Below are positions 49,850-60,842 of a DNA stretch of 64,000 bases, in pieces. Made by a program: the position numbers and the translations under genes. The stretch is taken from contig CM060187.1 of assembly GCA_030549335.1 (NCBI GenBank), forward strand, positions 8,494,001-8,558,000, in the 5' to 3' direction. The notes under the pieces were generated by a model. That model worked only from the letters and a program-made list of their open reading frames with translations. It was not told the origin of the DNA and did no database searches. Source of the DNA: Pontederia crassipes. Its lineage: Eukaryota > Streptophyta > Magnoliopsida > Commelinales > Pontederiaceae. Within the stretch, counting starts at the first letter, position 1. Every line of letters starts with the position of its first letter.

Positions 49850-52668
49850 TGATAGTGAAGTTGAGGAGTATAATGATAACTTGCTGAATTTTGGGTCAAA
49901 AGTCAAATTTTCCAATTTTTGTTCCAACTCCCTAACTCACTCTCTACTGCAGTGTACAAGTCAATTATAGTAACCCTAAATATCGTATCCATAGTGATTT
50001 GAAGTCCTAGACTACCTAAAAGCAATTTAGACTAATCCAATTTAAAGTGGCAAAAACAAATTTTTAAAAGAAGTGAAAATAGATTTTTCTTTTGGAATGC
50101 AGAATGAGAACTTGTTGTAGATTGCTGAAAAGTTGATTAAACTGAATTGTAAATGCTAATCTAGAGTCTAAAAGGGTTTATCTATCAATGAGGAAGGTCC
50201 TCCTAGGAGTTGGGGTTCATCTAATCTAATTATGGATGAAAATGGACAAGTTATCATTTTTTAGTCAAATCCAATTCAACTTTCATTATGGCTGTTTTCA
50301 CAGCTTAAATTGACTAGAACTAAACAATATATTGTCATATGATTGTTAGCCAAGATGAATTAGAAAAGGATCTTCACTGAAAACCAAGTTATCATTGGGT
50401 TCAATTCAAGGCACTTGCTGATTTTTTGGCAATTTCAATAAAATCTGAAATGATAACTTCTAGATTGCACTTTGAAAATGAAAGGAATGCTTCAATCAAC
50501 TAAACAGGGATGAAATCAATCCAATATTAATGCAAATGCTCCTTGGTTTATCTCTAAACTACAAGAGGATTTAAATTCAGCTTCTTAGCTGCAAATTCAA
50601 ATGAAATCCACATTTCCATTAATCAATTGGATAGAAATCAGCACTTAATTCATATATAGGAACTCAGCACAAGCAATTGCTCCTTGGTTCATCTCTGAAC
50701 AGCAAGGAAACCTTAAAATTCACTTCTCAGTGATTAATAGATTCAGAGGCTTAACAACTAGCAAAGCAGGTTCCTAAATTTGCAGAAAATCAAAATTGAA
50801 GATTAAAAAAAATCAGAATTGAAGAATTGCAACAAATCAAAGAGTTGAACCTTGGAACACCATTGTTTCTTGTTTCATTTCTGAACAAGAAGGAAATCAT
50901 AAGTAACCTCTCAGTTATAAATCAATTAGGGCTCCACAATGATGAAAACAGATTTGGGCAATTCAGAAATCAGATTCAGGAAACCAGAAATCAGCAACAC
51001 ATACAAACCAGGAAAATCAATGATAATTACAGATTTGAATCATGAAGTGTCAAAGTTTCTTAATTCATTTCTAAATAAGAGTGGGACATATGAAAACTTC
51101 TCAGTTGTTCAATTAATCAAATCCTCAATGACAATTCAGATTTAACAGCTCAAGGAAATCAGATTCGCGGGAAGTTCAGAAATCAGATTTGCAATAAAAA
51201 TAGAATTCAGAAACTTGGCATGAGTTCTTTGCTCATTTCTAAACAAAGATTAGACCAAATGACAACTTCTCAGTTGTAAATACAAGAAGGGTCTTCCAAT
51301 GACAAGAACTAATGCATAACAGTTCAGATTTCAGAAATCAGAGGTTCAATTGATTCAGTGCAGGAAACTTGAACTTATCCCTAATCCATCCACAATATGA
51401 ATTAGACTACTACCCTATCCTAAGGGGCATAGGATTTAGCTCCTCATGTTTACAAAGTTTGATACAAAATGTAGTAAAGAGCAGAAGGAAATCATCTTGG
51501 ATTCAAGCTGTCCAGAGGTATCCTTGCAGCACTTCAGCTCCAACTCTTTGCTCCAAACCCTTGATGCCTTCTCTCCCAATCTGCAATGGCCGACCTCTCT
51601 TGCTCCTTCAGGGTTTCCAGCTTATATCTAACCTTTAATCAACCCTTAGATCAGCAACAGATAATTCCCTATGCCTTGATTGTGACATGTGTCTTCTGGT
51701 CCCAAAAACAACTGTAGAAGGCACCTTTTTGGACCACCAAATCAGTGGTCCCCCCTACTTTTCCAACCTTTTGCAATTTGTTTTTCCCTGCTAAAAGAGA
51801 TAGAACACCAAGCATCAAAGTCCTCAAATAGGAAATGAACAAATAAGGATAAAGGAAACCACTATGATCAGCTCAAACACCAAGTATGATTAAGTGTTAT
51901 GCAGAATTGCAAATCAAGGTTAAAATGATAACTTATCAATGCCCGGAATGATAACTTTGCATAAATCTTGGAAAATGATCAAATATGAATGGTTCAGAGC
52001 ATTGAAAGCATCAAATGGATTAGGGTGGCAAGTGAGTGAAGTCATAAATCAAATATGAATAAGATTTCATAGGAATGATCACTTGAGTGCCAAAACGATA
52101 ATTTGATTGCCTTAAAAATAATAACTTGTCATAACTTTGGTTGTGGTAATCCAAATGTGATCAAATTTGAACAACAATGAGTTAAGACAATAATATAATG
52201 GTTTCTTAATGCCTTTGTGCAGATTTGATAGTTTTGCATGTCGAAATGATAGTTTTGCCCTTTAATGATAACTTAGCATTGGAAAAATGATAACTTGTTC
52301 AAATGGACTTAAAATTTTGCACAATTTGAGATATGACCATCCAAATATGATTCATTCATGATAGTAATGGATTTAGGGCAAGAAAATTATTGAAAATCAG
52401 TTCACTAAAAATAATGATAACTTAGCATATTAGAGTGATAACTTGTCCTAAAAATGATAACTTGGCATAGAATTGAGATATTTATGTATTTTGGCATTTC
52501 GGAACCTCTATGCACATGGAATTAAGTATAGAATGAGGAAGATCAACTAGTTATCATAATCTATACATTTCAAACACAATTGGCCAAAAGTTGGGCAATT
52601 TAAGGATTCAATAGGGGTGAAATGCATTTAAAATGGGATAAAAACCTATAGTGGTCAACTAGTGATCA
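49850..52668 (-). repeat. Solo LTR, 2.8 kb, inside E2
   Basis: TGATAGTG at 49850 and AGTGATCA at 52668 give TG...CA termini. The 5-bp sequence ATACT is repeated exactly on both sides (49845-49849, 52669-52673). No internal region, primer site or PPT accompanies it, so it is a solo LTR left by LTR-LTR recombination. It is oriented right to left, with a TATA-like GATATAAGC on the minus strand near 51616. The 60-90-codon frames inside it are not genes. It contains many ATGATAACTT words. Confidence 0.9.
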
Positions 52669-52749
52669 ATACTCTAGTGATGGTCGTGTAAAAGAACAAT
52701 GAGAGAAAAGTATTGGTTTTGTGACGGAACACTTTGCCTTATCTGAAAT

Positions 52750-52784
52750 TTGCTTGAGGACAAGCAAAATATTAAGCTTGGGGG
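52750..52784 (+). promoter_or_regulatory. Pre-PPT hairpin and polypurine tract (E2)
   Basis: TTGCTTGAGGACAAGCAA (52750-52767) is identical to the E1 hairpin. TAAGCTTGGGGG follows and the 3' LTR starts at 52789. Confidence 0.8.
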
Positions 52785-52788
52785 TATT

Positions 52789-53135
52789 TGATGCACGAAA
52801 AATCATGCATTAGTTTAGGCCATTTGATTAGCATTTTAGAATGTTTTTATGTTTAGAAAAGGGGGACTTTTGATTTGTTTTCATATAATTTCATTTAGAT
52901 TTGATTTCTACCTAAGTCTAGAAATTATTCATGGCAGGATATGAGAAAACGTCGAAATCAAGATAAGAAAAGATCTAAAATAACTCAGAAGACTGTCACG
53001 GCCGTGACTGAAACATCAGCAAGCAAAAATATGTCCCTGTCACAGCCGTGACAGTTTCTGTCATGGCCGTGACAGAGACATTTTCCAGTAGAAATTTGGC
53101 TGTATTTTTCAGCCTTGACAACCTTCTGTCACTTC
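52789..53135 (+). repeat. 3' LTR of E2, first 347 bp only
   Basis: Starts TGATGCACG and aligns from about 52985 with the 5' LTR near 46385-46550. It is cut at CTTCTGTCAC, where the LTR copy at 53136 begins. Confidence 0.82.
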
Positions 53136-55768
53136 TGTCACTAGTTGATCACAATAGGTTTTTATCCTATTTTCCATTCAATTCACCCATATCGAGCCCT
53201 TATTTTGCCTAACTTTTGGTCAATTATGCTTGGAATCAATGGATTGTGATAACTAGCTGATTATTCTCATTTTATACTTAATTCCATGTGCATAGAGGTT
53301 CTGAATTGTTAAAATCCATAAATATCTCAATTCTTTGCCAAGTTATCATTTTTTGGGCAAGTTATCATTCCAAAGTGCAAGTTATCATTTTTCTAATTGA
53401 GCTGATTTCTAGTGATTATCTTGCCCTAAATCCCATGCCATCATGAATTAATCATATTTGGATGATCATATTTCAACTTCTGCAAAGTTATCATTCCATT
53501 TCACAAGTTATCATTTTTTAGTGTCAAGTTATCATTTTTAGGGCAAAATTGTCATTTCGATGTACAAGGCTATCAATTCTGCATAAAAAGCATTAGGCAA
53601 TCATTAAATTATTGTCCTAACTCCTTGCTGCTCTGATTTGATCACATTTGGATAATCACAATAAAATCTACAACAAGTTATCACTTTTTGACAACAAGTT
53701 ATCATTTTATGGCACCAAAGTATCATTCCTATGAAATCTTATCCACATTTGATTTCTGACCTTATTCAATTGCCATCATAATCCCTTTGATGCCTTCACT
53801 GCCTTGAACTACTCATAATTGGACAATTTTCATGATATGGTGCAAGTTATCATTACGGGTTATAAAAGTTATCATTTTTAATTAAGGATTTCATTCCTGC
53901 ATGACACCAAATCCCGTTTGATAACTGAGCTGATAATTGTCACTATCCTAATCCTTATTTGTTAAAATCCTATTCAAGGACTTTGATGCTTGCTGTTTTG
54001 TCCTTTCTAGCAGGGAAAAGAGGGCTGCACAAGGAGGAAAAAGGAAGGGGACCACTTGCTTTTTGGCTGTCCAAAAAGCTGGCACCTGCAGATATTTTCT
54101 GGACAGGACACATGGCACAATCAGGGAGTGATGGAAACTTCCTATCTACATCCAAGGGTGAGGAGAAGACATATAAAAGCTGAGAAACCCTAGAGAGGAA
54201 GGGGGCGGGCCATTGTAGGGTTTCTGAGCAGGAAGGAAGCAAGAAAAGGAGCTGAGGGCTGTTGCACATTGATCCTGTCGACAGCCTACCTTCCCATTAA
54301 TTACAGGATGATTTGTATCAGCTTTATCATTTATCTTGTATCAATGTTTGTAACTATAATGAGCTAAATCCCATTTCTCCTATGATAGGGTAGTAATCTA
54401 GTTTAATTGTGGATGGATTATAGACCATCCTGATTTCCTGCACTGAATCAAGTTATGATTTTTTATTTCTGTTTTCTAAAATTTGTTTCATATGAATCTG
54501 TTCTTGACATTGTAAGATCCTATTTGTATTTACAACTGAGAGGTTGTCCTTTGATCTACTCTTTGTTCATAAATGAATCAAGATCCAATGGCAAGTTTCT
54601 AGGTTCAACCCCAATTAGGAATCTGATTTTCTAATATCTGATCTCTGGTTTTGCATTTCTAATTTTTGAATTCATAGAATTTGTTTTATCATTGTGAAGC
54701 CCTAATTGTATTGATAACTAAGAGGTTGCCTTATGGTTCCATTCTTGTTTAGAAATGAATCAAGATGCAATGACATTTCTAAGATTCTAATATGTAATTG
54801 GTTCTGATTTCCTTCCTGATTGGGTTATTTCAGAAATCTGTTTCCTGAATTCTGTGGGATTCTTCTTTGTTATTGTAAACCTCTGATTTCATTAAATCAC
54901 TGAGAGGTGAATTTAAGGTTATCTTGATGTTCAGAGATGGACCAAGAAGCAATGACATTTGCTGAGTTCCGATATGTAATTATGTGCTGATTTGATCCAA
55001 TTGATTGGTATTAATGTGGATTCCATTTAATTTGCAGCTGAGAGGCTGATTTAAAATCTCCTTGTCATTTAGAGATAAACCAAGAAGCACTAGTACTAAT
55101 ATTGGATTGATTTCATTCCTATTTAGTTAATTGAAGTAATTCCCTCATATTTAAAGTGCAATTGATTGTTATCATTTCATATTTCACTAAATTGCCAAAA
55201 ATCAGCAAGGAACTTGAGTTTGAGCTTAATGTTAACTTGATTTCAGTAAGGACCTCTTCTAATTCAACTTAGCTAATCAATCATATGAAAATATGATAAT
55301 TAGCCCTGGTTCAATTGTGTTGTGATAACAGGCCATTTCAAGTTGAGTTAAATTTGACACATATTGATAACTTGTTCCATTTCATCCATAATTAAATTAG
55401 ATGAACCCCAAGTTCTAGGAGAACCTTCATCATTGATAGATAAACCCTTTTAGTCCTTAGTTTAGCATTTATAATTCAGTTCAGATAAATTTCCAAAAGT
55501 CCAAAACAGTTATCATTTTGCCATTTTTAAAAATCTATTTTTTGAAATCTTTAATTTTCTAAAATTGTAACTTTAGTTAGGGCTAGTCTAGATTGTTTTT
55601 AGGGAGTCTTTGACTTCAAATCACTGTGGATACGATATTTGGGTTTATTACAATTGACCTGTGCACTGCAGTAGAGAGTGAGTTAGGAAGTTAAACCAAA
55701 AATTGAAAAATCTCAAATTTGACCCTAAAATCATCAAGTTATCACTATACTCTTCAAAACCACTATCA
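53136..55768 (+). repeat. Second copy of the solo-LTR family, inverted relative to the first
   Basis: About 80 percent identical to the reverse complement of 49850-52668 end to end, from TGTCACTAGTTGA to CCACTATCA. A TATA box (TATAAAAG, 54172-54179) is followed by a leader with AAACCCTAGAGAGG. At least ten AAGTTATCAT words lie upstream of it. The 5-bp flanks do not match (ACTTC / GTAGA), so it joined E2 by rearrangement or has lost a partner. The frames at 53959-54269 overlap the leader and are not supported as genes. Confidence 0.82.
54172..54179 (+). promoter_or_regulatory. TATA box in the 53136-55768 LTR
   Basis: TATAAAAG in the context GACATATAAAAGCTGAG, 1.04 kb into the LTR and directly after the motif-rich U3 part. 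Confidence 0.55.
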
Positions 55769-57109
55769 GTAGACTCAGAGGGATTTCAATTAGAATAAAT
55801 TTCACAATTTTTGGACCACCATAGGATATGGAAATATGTAATTAATGATTCGAGAACCAAAACTGAACATGGCTAGGGTTAACCTTACTCATGAACAACA
55901 TGAGTTTTGCCCCGTGATCAACTAAAATCTGAAAATGAGTAGATGAGAAAAGTTCAGAGAAACCCTAATTAGGAATTATGTAGTTAAAATAAAAAAAAAG
56001 AATGAAGTAGAAACTTACCAAAATCTAAAATCCTAGTTTCCCCTTCTCTTCCTCCAATTTCCTTCAACAAGTATTGCTTTTGGTCTTGCCTTAAGTGTTC
56101 GGCCAAAGTATTAGAAGAAAGGAAAATTCGACTTCAGCTGCTGTAGACGTCCCTTCCAAAATTACCCTTGATGTATGTCTTATTCACATGTAATGTCTTA
56201 AGTAAATGAATAAATAATTGGAAAAAAACTTGAACCATTTATTTATTCATTCAAAAAATTTATTTTTTCATTTACTTAAGACATTACATGTAAATAAGAA
56301 ACTACCTCCCATTTGGATTCAAATAAAAATATTTAGAAAAATAATCAACTAAGAAATCAAAATCTAAGTTTTTGCCCGAAGAACAAAAATCATGATTTTA
56401 CATATTTTTTTTAATTTTGTATCTACATTTTACCTAACTAAAACACCTCCTAAAATTGTTAAAAATCACTTTTAGAATAATTTAACATATAGGAATAATT
56501 ACCAGAACTTTATTTTTTTCAAATTCTCACATTTTCAAAACACACTTTTTCATGCCTTAAACAAATTTCCATCATTTTTCGAGCTCCAATAATTATCATT
56601 GAAGCTTATGTCTTAACACGATCTTCATAATACATACCAATAAGATAACATAACATTCATGTATCTAATCATGCAAGCTTAAGTTAGGGGATATTATAGT
56701 TTTATCACCCTTTGGATCTTCTTTCATTCTTCTTTCTTTCTTTATTATGTGATACTTCAAATGTCATCTTCATCTTTCATCTTTGTCAAATAACATTATC
56801 TTTACTTTCATTGCATGTCATAGGTCATATATCAGGAAACACACATTATAAAAGTGATGGACTTTATTCCTAATCATCTTTAGGAATACACAAACCTCGT
56901 GATGAGGGACAATATTCTTTGGAAAGTATATACACAAATGCAAGACTTTACGTCTCAGACCTAGGTCCCCCTTGAAGTGCATACATAAGTGTGGAACTTT
57001 ATTTTTCATCTTTACTTCATCATCATTTTAACTTTTTTATTATAAAATACCTTGAGGTTAAACTTTACCTTCATTCTTACTTTATCATATGATATCTTTC
57101 ATCTTTACA

Positions 57110-57755
57110 TTGAAAAATCTCAAACATCTTTTAGGTGACGGCATTATTTCTCGATAAGTCTCAATCACCATAAGGTAAAAGACTTTTGCTTCTCAGCTTT
57201 AAATTCAATACTTACTTTCATTATATTCATCATACCATGCTTCATCTTTGCTTAATAATTTGTACATGTGGACATCATTACATTGGTTGATAGGGAACTG
57301 AAAAATTTTAACACCTTTTAAGTGATGGCATTATTTCCTAAAGAAGTCTCAGTCACCATAAAGTGAAAGGCATTTACTTTTGAAAAGTCTCAAACACTTT
57401 CTAGGTGATGGCTTTATTTTCCAAAAAAGTCTCAATCATCATAAGGTGAAAGGCATTTACTTCTTACCCATCCTCCATCTTTACCACATCATTACATAAT
57501 TAGTTCATAGGGCACTGAGAAATCTCAAACACCTTTTGGGTGATGGCATTATTTCCCAAAGAACTCTCAATCACCATGATGTGAAAGGTATTTACTTCTT
57601 GCACTCATCTTTCATCTTTGCTTAATTGAAGGCTTAGGGCAACATAATTACAACTAAGACTGGCCCAAGGAAATCTCAAACATCCCTTCAGGTGATGAAA
57701 TTATTTCCTATGAAGTCTTAATCACCATAAGGTAAATGGCATTTACTTCTTTAAT
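57110..57755. repeat. Five diverged repeats of about 85-150 bp
   Basis: Units start near 57117, 57302, 57385, 57521 and 57669. Each reads TCTCAAACACCTTTTAGGTG, ATGGCATTATTTCC, AGTCTCAATCACCATAAGGT and AAAGGCATTTACTTCTT with substitutions. ACACCTTTTAGGTG within each unit is a near-palindrome. Confidence 0.75.
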
Positions 57756-57959
57756 GTAATGTGTGCCGGTCTTCAATTTCATACTTCACTAGTCATCAAT
57801 ACATCAAATAGTCACATCAATCTTTCATCTTTTAGCTTAATTATGCTGAGCATGCATTACGGGTCATATACAATCAATACACATCCATACATAAGCTATA
57901 TACATTAGAAAAGAGGTTCAACACATCTTACAAGGCATTTTCTAGCATCACAATCATAC

Positions 57960-58180
57960 CAAAAAATGTCATGGTCATGCCTAGCACTGTCACGGTCGTG
58001 CCCATCCCTTGGCATGGTCCCTTGGCACGGCTGCCTTAGACATTCCCAGCCTTGGCCAAATTCCAGCTTCGACGTTCTCACTCACGGTCGTGACTGACTT
58101 TGTCACGGTCGTACTTGGCCTTGTCACGGACGTGATAGAGGTGTCACGGACGTGATAGAGGTGTCACGGGCATGACTGAG
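57960..58180. repeat. TCACGGTCGTGAC motif cluster with a 20-bp tandem repeat
   Basis: About ten copies of (G)TCACGG(T/A)CGTGA-like words, ending in a perfect tandem of the 20-bp unit GTCACGGACGTGATAGAGGT at about 58123-58162. It lies upstream of nothing coding and belongs to the decayed LTR. Confidence 0.65.
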
Positions 58181-58843
58181 AACTTTTTAATGCCTCTATT
58201 TCATCTATTCAATCACAACAGTTCCTAGGGTTCGTACGATCGTGTCGGCGGCCTGGAGTCCCAATTTCTAACTCGAAAATACCACTTTTGAGGTGAAATC
58301 AAGGAGAAAACATATAGATCATCTAGAACATTTATAAGGCATAAATCATAGGCATAACGACATGCTAAGGACATCATATTAATCATGAAAATACACCTTT
58401 TAGGGTTTCCTTAGAATCATATGAAATTATAAATTTAGGTCATGAAACATAATGAAATAATAAATCATCATCTAAAACATCTAGATTTAATCAATGTATT
58501 TGTGAAACCCTCAATCACAATCCATTATAAGGACAAGGTGCCCTCAAACTCTCAATCAATCACATACAAACCATTGAGAGAGGAGAAAGGGGTTGGATCC
58601 CCTTTACATACGTATGGTCTTGTTCTTCCTCAATGTTGATCCCCCTTTCCCTTGTCCATGTTCTCTTCCTCTTTGTCCTCTTCTTACTTGTTCTCTATTT
58701 TTTCCCTCCTCTATGGTTGTAGTAGTCACATGGGAGAAATAAGAAAAGAGAGGAGAGGGAATATTTGGGGATTTTATAGAGTCTAGACTAGGGTTTCCAC
58801 CGAATGACTTAAATACCCTAATTTAAAAATTGGGGTTGTTACA

Positions 58844-59365
58844 TTGATGCATTAAATATGCACTACAGTTTCTTTTTAGCCTACTCAAATTGTTGAGTGG
58901 AACCAGCCTTTTGTAAGGGTAAAAACCTAAAAATGATTAATGCGAAAAGAACCAAAGGCTTTGCGAGTGAAATTAGATCGAAGAGATCAGACTATGGCCT
59001 CTATTTCGCTAAGTTAGCGATGTGATTAAAGGATAACCATTTGATTAAAGGATAACGATTTGATTAGATGTATTTAACAAAATTACAAAAATAGACATAA
59101 AATAAAATTTATGATCATTTTTATAAACATGATATTCATAATAATTAATTTATTATATTTTATTTTGAATAGTAATATTCTTTAAAATATTATTTTAATA
59201 TAAAAAGAGTTGATTATTTCAAAATAAAATTTTTCTTTGGATTGTAAGGAAAATTAAAGATGTGATAGATTAAAATAAAAGTAATATATGATGTCTAATA
59301 ATTAAATATTTTTTTTTAAAAATGATAATATAATAAGAATATAATATGAAATCTCTATCTTTATA
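58844..59365. other. AT-rich spacer, no gene seen
   Basis: Very AT-rich from 59080 to 59340. It ends in ATA, the possible first half of the 3-bp target duplication of CACTA-2. Confidence 0.45.
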
Positions 59366-60114
59366 CACTACAAGAAAATTGGGTTCTTGTGATGGGAATT
59401 TTTTACGACCGTATATTCATTGCAAGTTCCAACGTATTTTTCGACGGTTCCTACTATCCTTCAGAAGTTAAGACGCAATTGTTTTCTAGGGTTTGAACCC
59501 TCACAAGTAACCATGGTTGCATCACCATCGCAAGTTTCCCATGGCTTAAGCCGTGGGAAACATAATTTATTTTTTTTCCACATTCGACTGAAATAAATAT
59601 TTTTCGAAGATTTAATAATAAAAATATAAAATAATGTTCCCACGGCTACCACGGCTGAAGCTGTGGGAAATAAAAAAAAAAATAATATATGGCGAAGAAA
59701 ATGTCGTTGGAAAATATATTTTAAAAATTTCCGACGGGTGCAACCGTCGAAAAATCCGTTGAAGTCCCTCCTATAAATAACTTGACCCCCTCTACTTCCA
59801 GTCCTTTCTTCCCCTCTTCCCCCCGATCAATCGACTCCATCGGTGATGCTCATTGGTTCTCGTCTCTCACGCTCCGGCCATCTGCTGCTCACATCGCGTC
59901 TGGTGCCACTGCCATTTCCGGGTCCGGCAGTCCCCCTTCAAATGACTCAAGCTCCGGCGATCTACCCTGATTCTGGCTAACCCCTCAGAGGACACTCCCA
60001 TAGCGAAGATTCGCTCGAAGGTACGCCCGCGCCTTTCCATGTTCTTCTCTCGTCCTCCCATCTCTGAACCTTAGCTCCAACGCTCGGCGGATCCGACGCC
60101 CGCCAGTGGATCTT

Positions 60115-60680
60115 CCATGGCTCTACGAGGCCGGTCAGGCTTGCTGCGGCCCTCACCCGCCGCTGCATTGACAGTCAGGCCTGCTGCGGCCCTCGCCAGC
60201 CGCTGCGAGGTCACACCAGCCTTCTGCAGTCATCGCCGACTGCTGCAAGGCCAGACAGCCTTGCTGCGGCCGTCGCCGGCCGCTGCAATCCTGATTAGAA
60301 GTGCTGCGGCCAGCGATGGCCGCTGCGAGCCCAATCGGTCTAGCTGCGGGCCAACGGCCACAAAGTGGCCTTATCCAGCCGTGAACGGCTATCTGGCCAT
60401 GAAAGACCATCTGGCCATAATCGGATCCGTCTGTTGATGCCCGGATCCGGCCGCTCACGCTTGGATCCAACCGTTGGCAGGCAGATCTGGCCATGCACGG
60501 TCGGATCTAGGCGTGAACGGTCGGATCCAGGCCATTGACGCTCGGTTCCGGGCCGTTCGCACCATGATGCCTGAATCCGACCATTGACATCTTGAATCTG
60601 TGCATTGATGTCGAGATTCGGGCACTCACGTCCGGATCCAAGCCGCGCATCATCTCCTGATGGCCCGAGTTCATATTGCA
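60115..60680. repeat. GC-rich repeat arrays in the CACTA-2 leader
   Basis: First array (about 60135-60345): five or six diverged units of about 40 bp around TGCTGCGGCCGTCGCCGGCC, each nearly palindromic. Second array (about 60360-60660): units of 25-35 bp with CGGATCCGGCCGTGAACGG. Frames of 60-113 codons here are open on both strands and reflect composition, not genes. Confidence 0.65.
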
Positions 60681-60842
60681 CTTCATATAAACTTGTTGTT
60701 CATATTTTTCCATAGAGGCATCTTCGCAAGTTCATATTTTATGTTCATGGTTCCATCTTAATTTAATTGATCATTTTTACTCATCATTACAGTAATGTAT
60801 TAACATTTAACAATTTTTTATTTCACATAGAACAAATATAAC

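Larger units (their letters stand above)
46399..53135 (+). mobile_element. E2: second non-autonomous tRNA-Asp element
   Basis: Truncated 5' LTR (46399-47539), tRNA-Asp primer site, a coiled-coil ORF (47721-48538), a conserved block (49470-49645), pre-PPT hairpin and PPT (52750-52784), and the first 347 bp of the 3' LTR (52789-53135). Removing the solo LTR inserted at 49850-52668 leaves an interior of about 2.4 kb with no pol genes. Both LTRs are damaged: the 5' one lacks its first 200 bp at a head-to-head junction, and the 3' one is cut at 53135. Confidence 0.8.
55769..58843 (-). repeat. Decayed minus-strand LTR (Del/Tekay-like border)
   Basis: The plus strand ends GGGGTTGTTACA at 58843, whose complement TGTAACAACCCC is a typical Ty3/gypsy LTR start. 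A TATA box (TATAAAAT on the minus strand, 58771-58778) follows at the expected distance. Another LTR-border-like string (GGGGATATTATAG) is near 56689. No coding sequence is supported. This may be the far part of the LTR whose other border is at about 41075, split by the E2 complex. Confidence 0.45.

Noticed and set aside
53959-54269. 74- and 99-codon frames near 54 kb
   Set aside because: They lie across the LTR promoter and leader on opposite strands and are not preserved in the sister LTR.
60117-60681. Frames of 106 and 113 codons in the CACTA-2 leader
   Set aside because: Opposite-strand frames across the same repeat units; they mirror the array and match no family.
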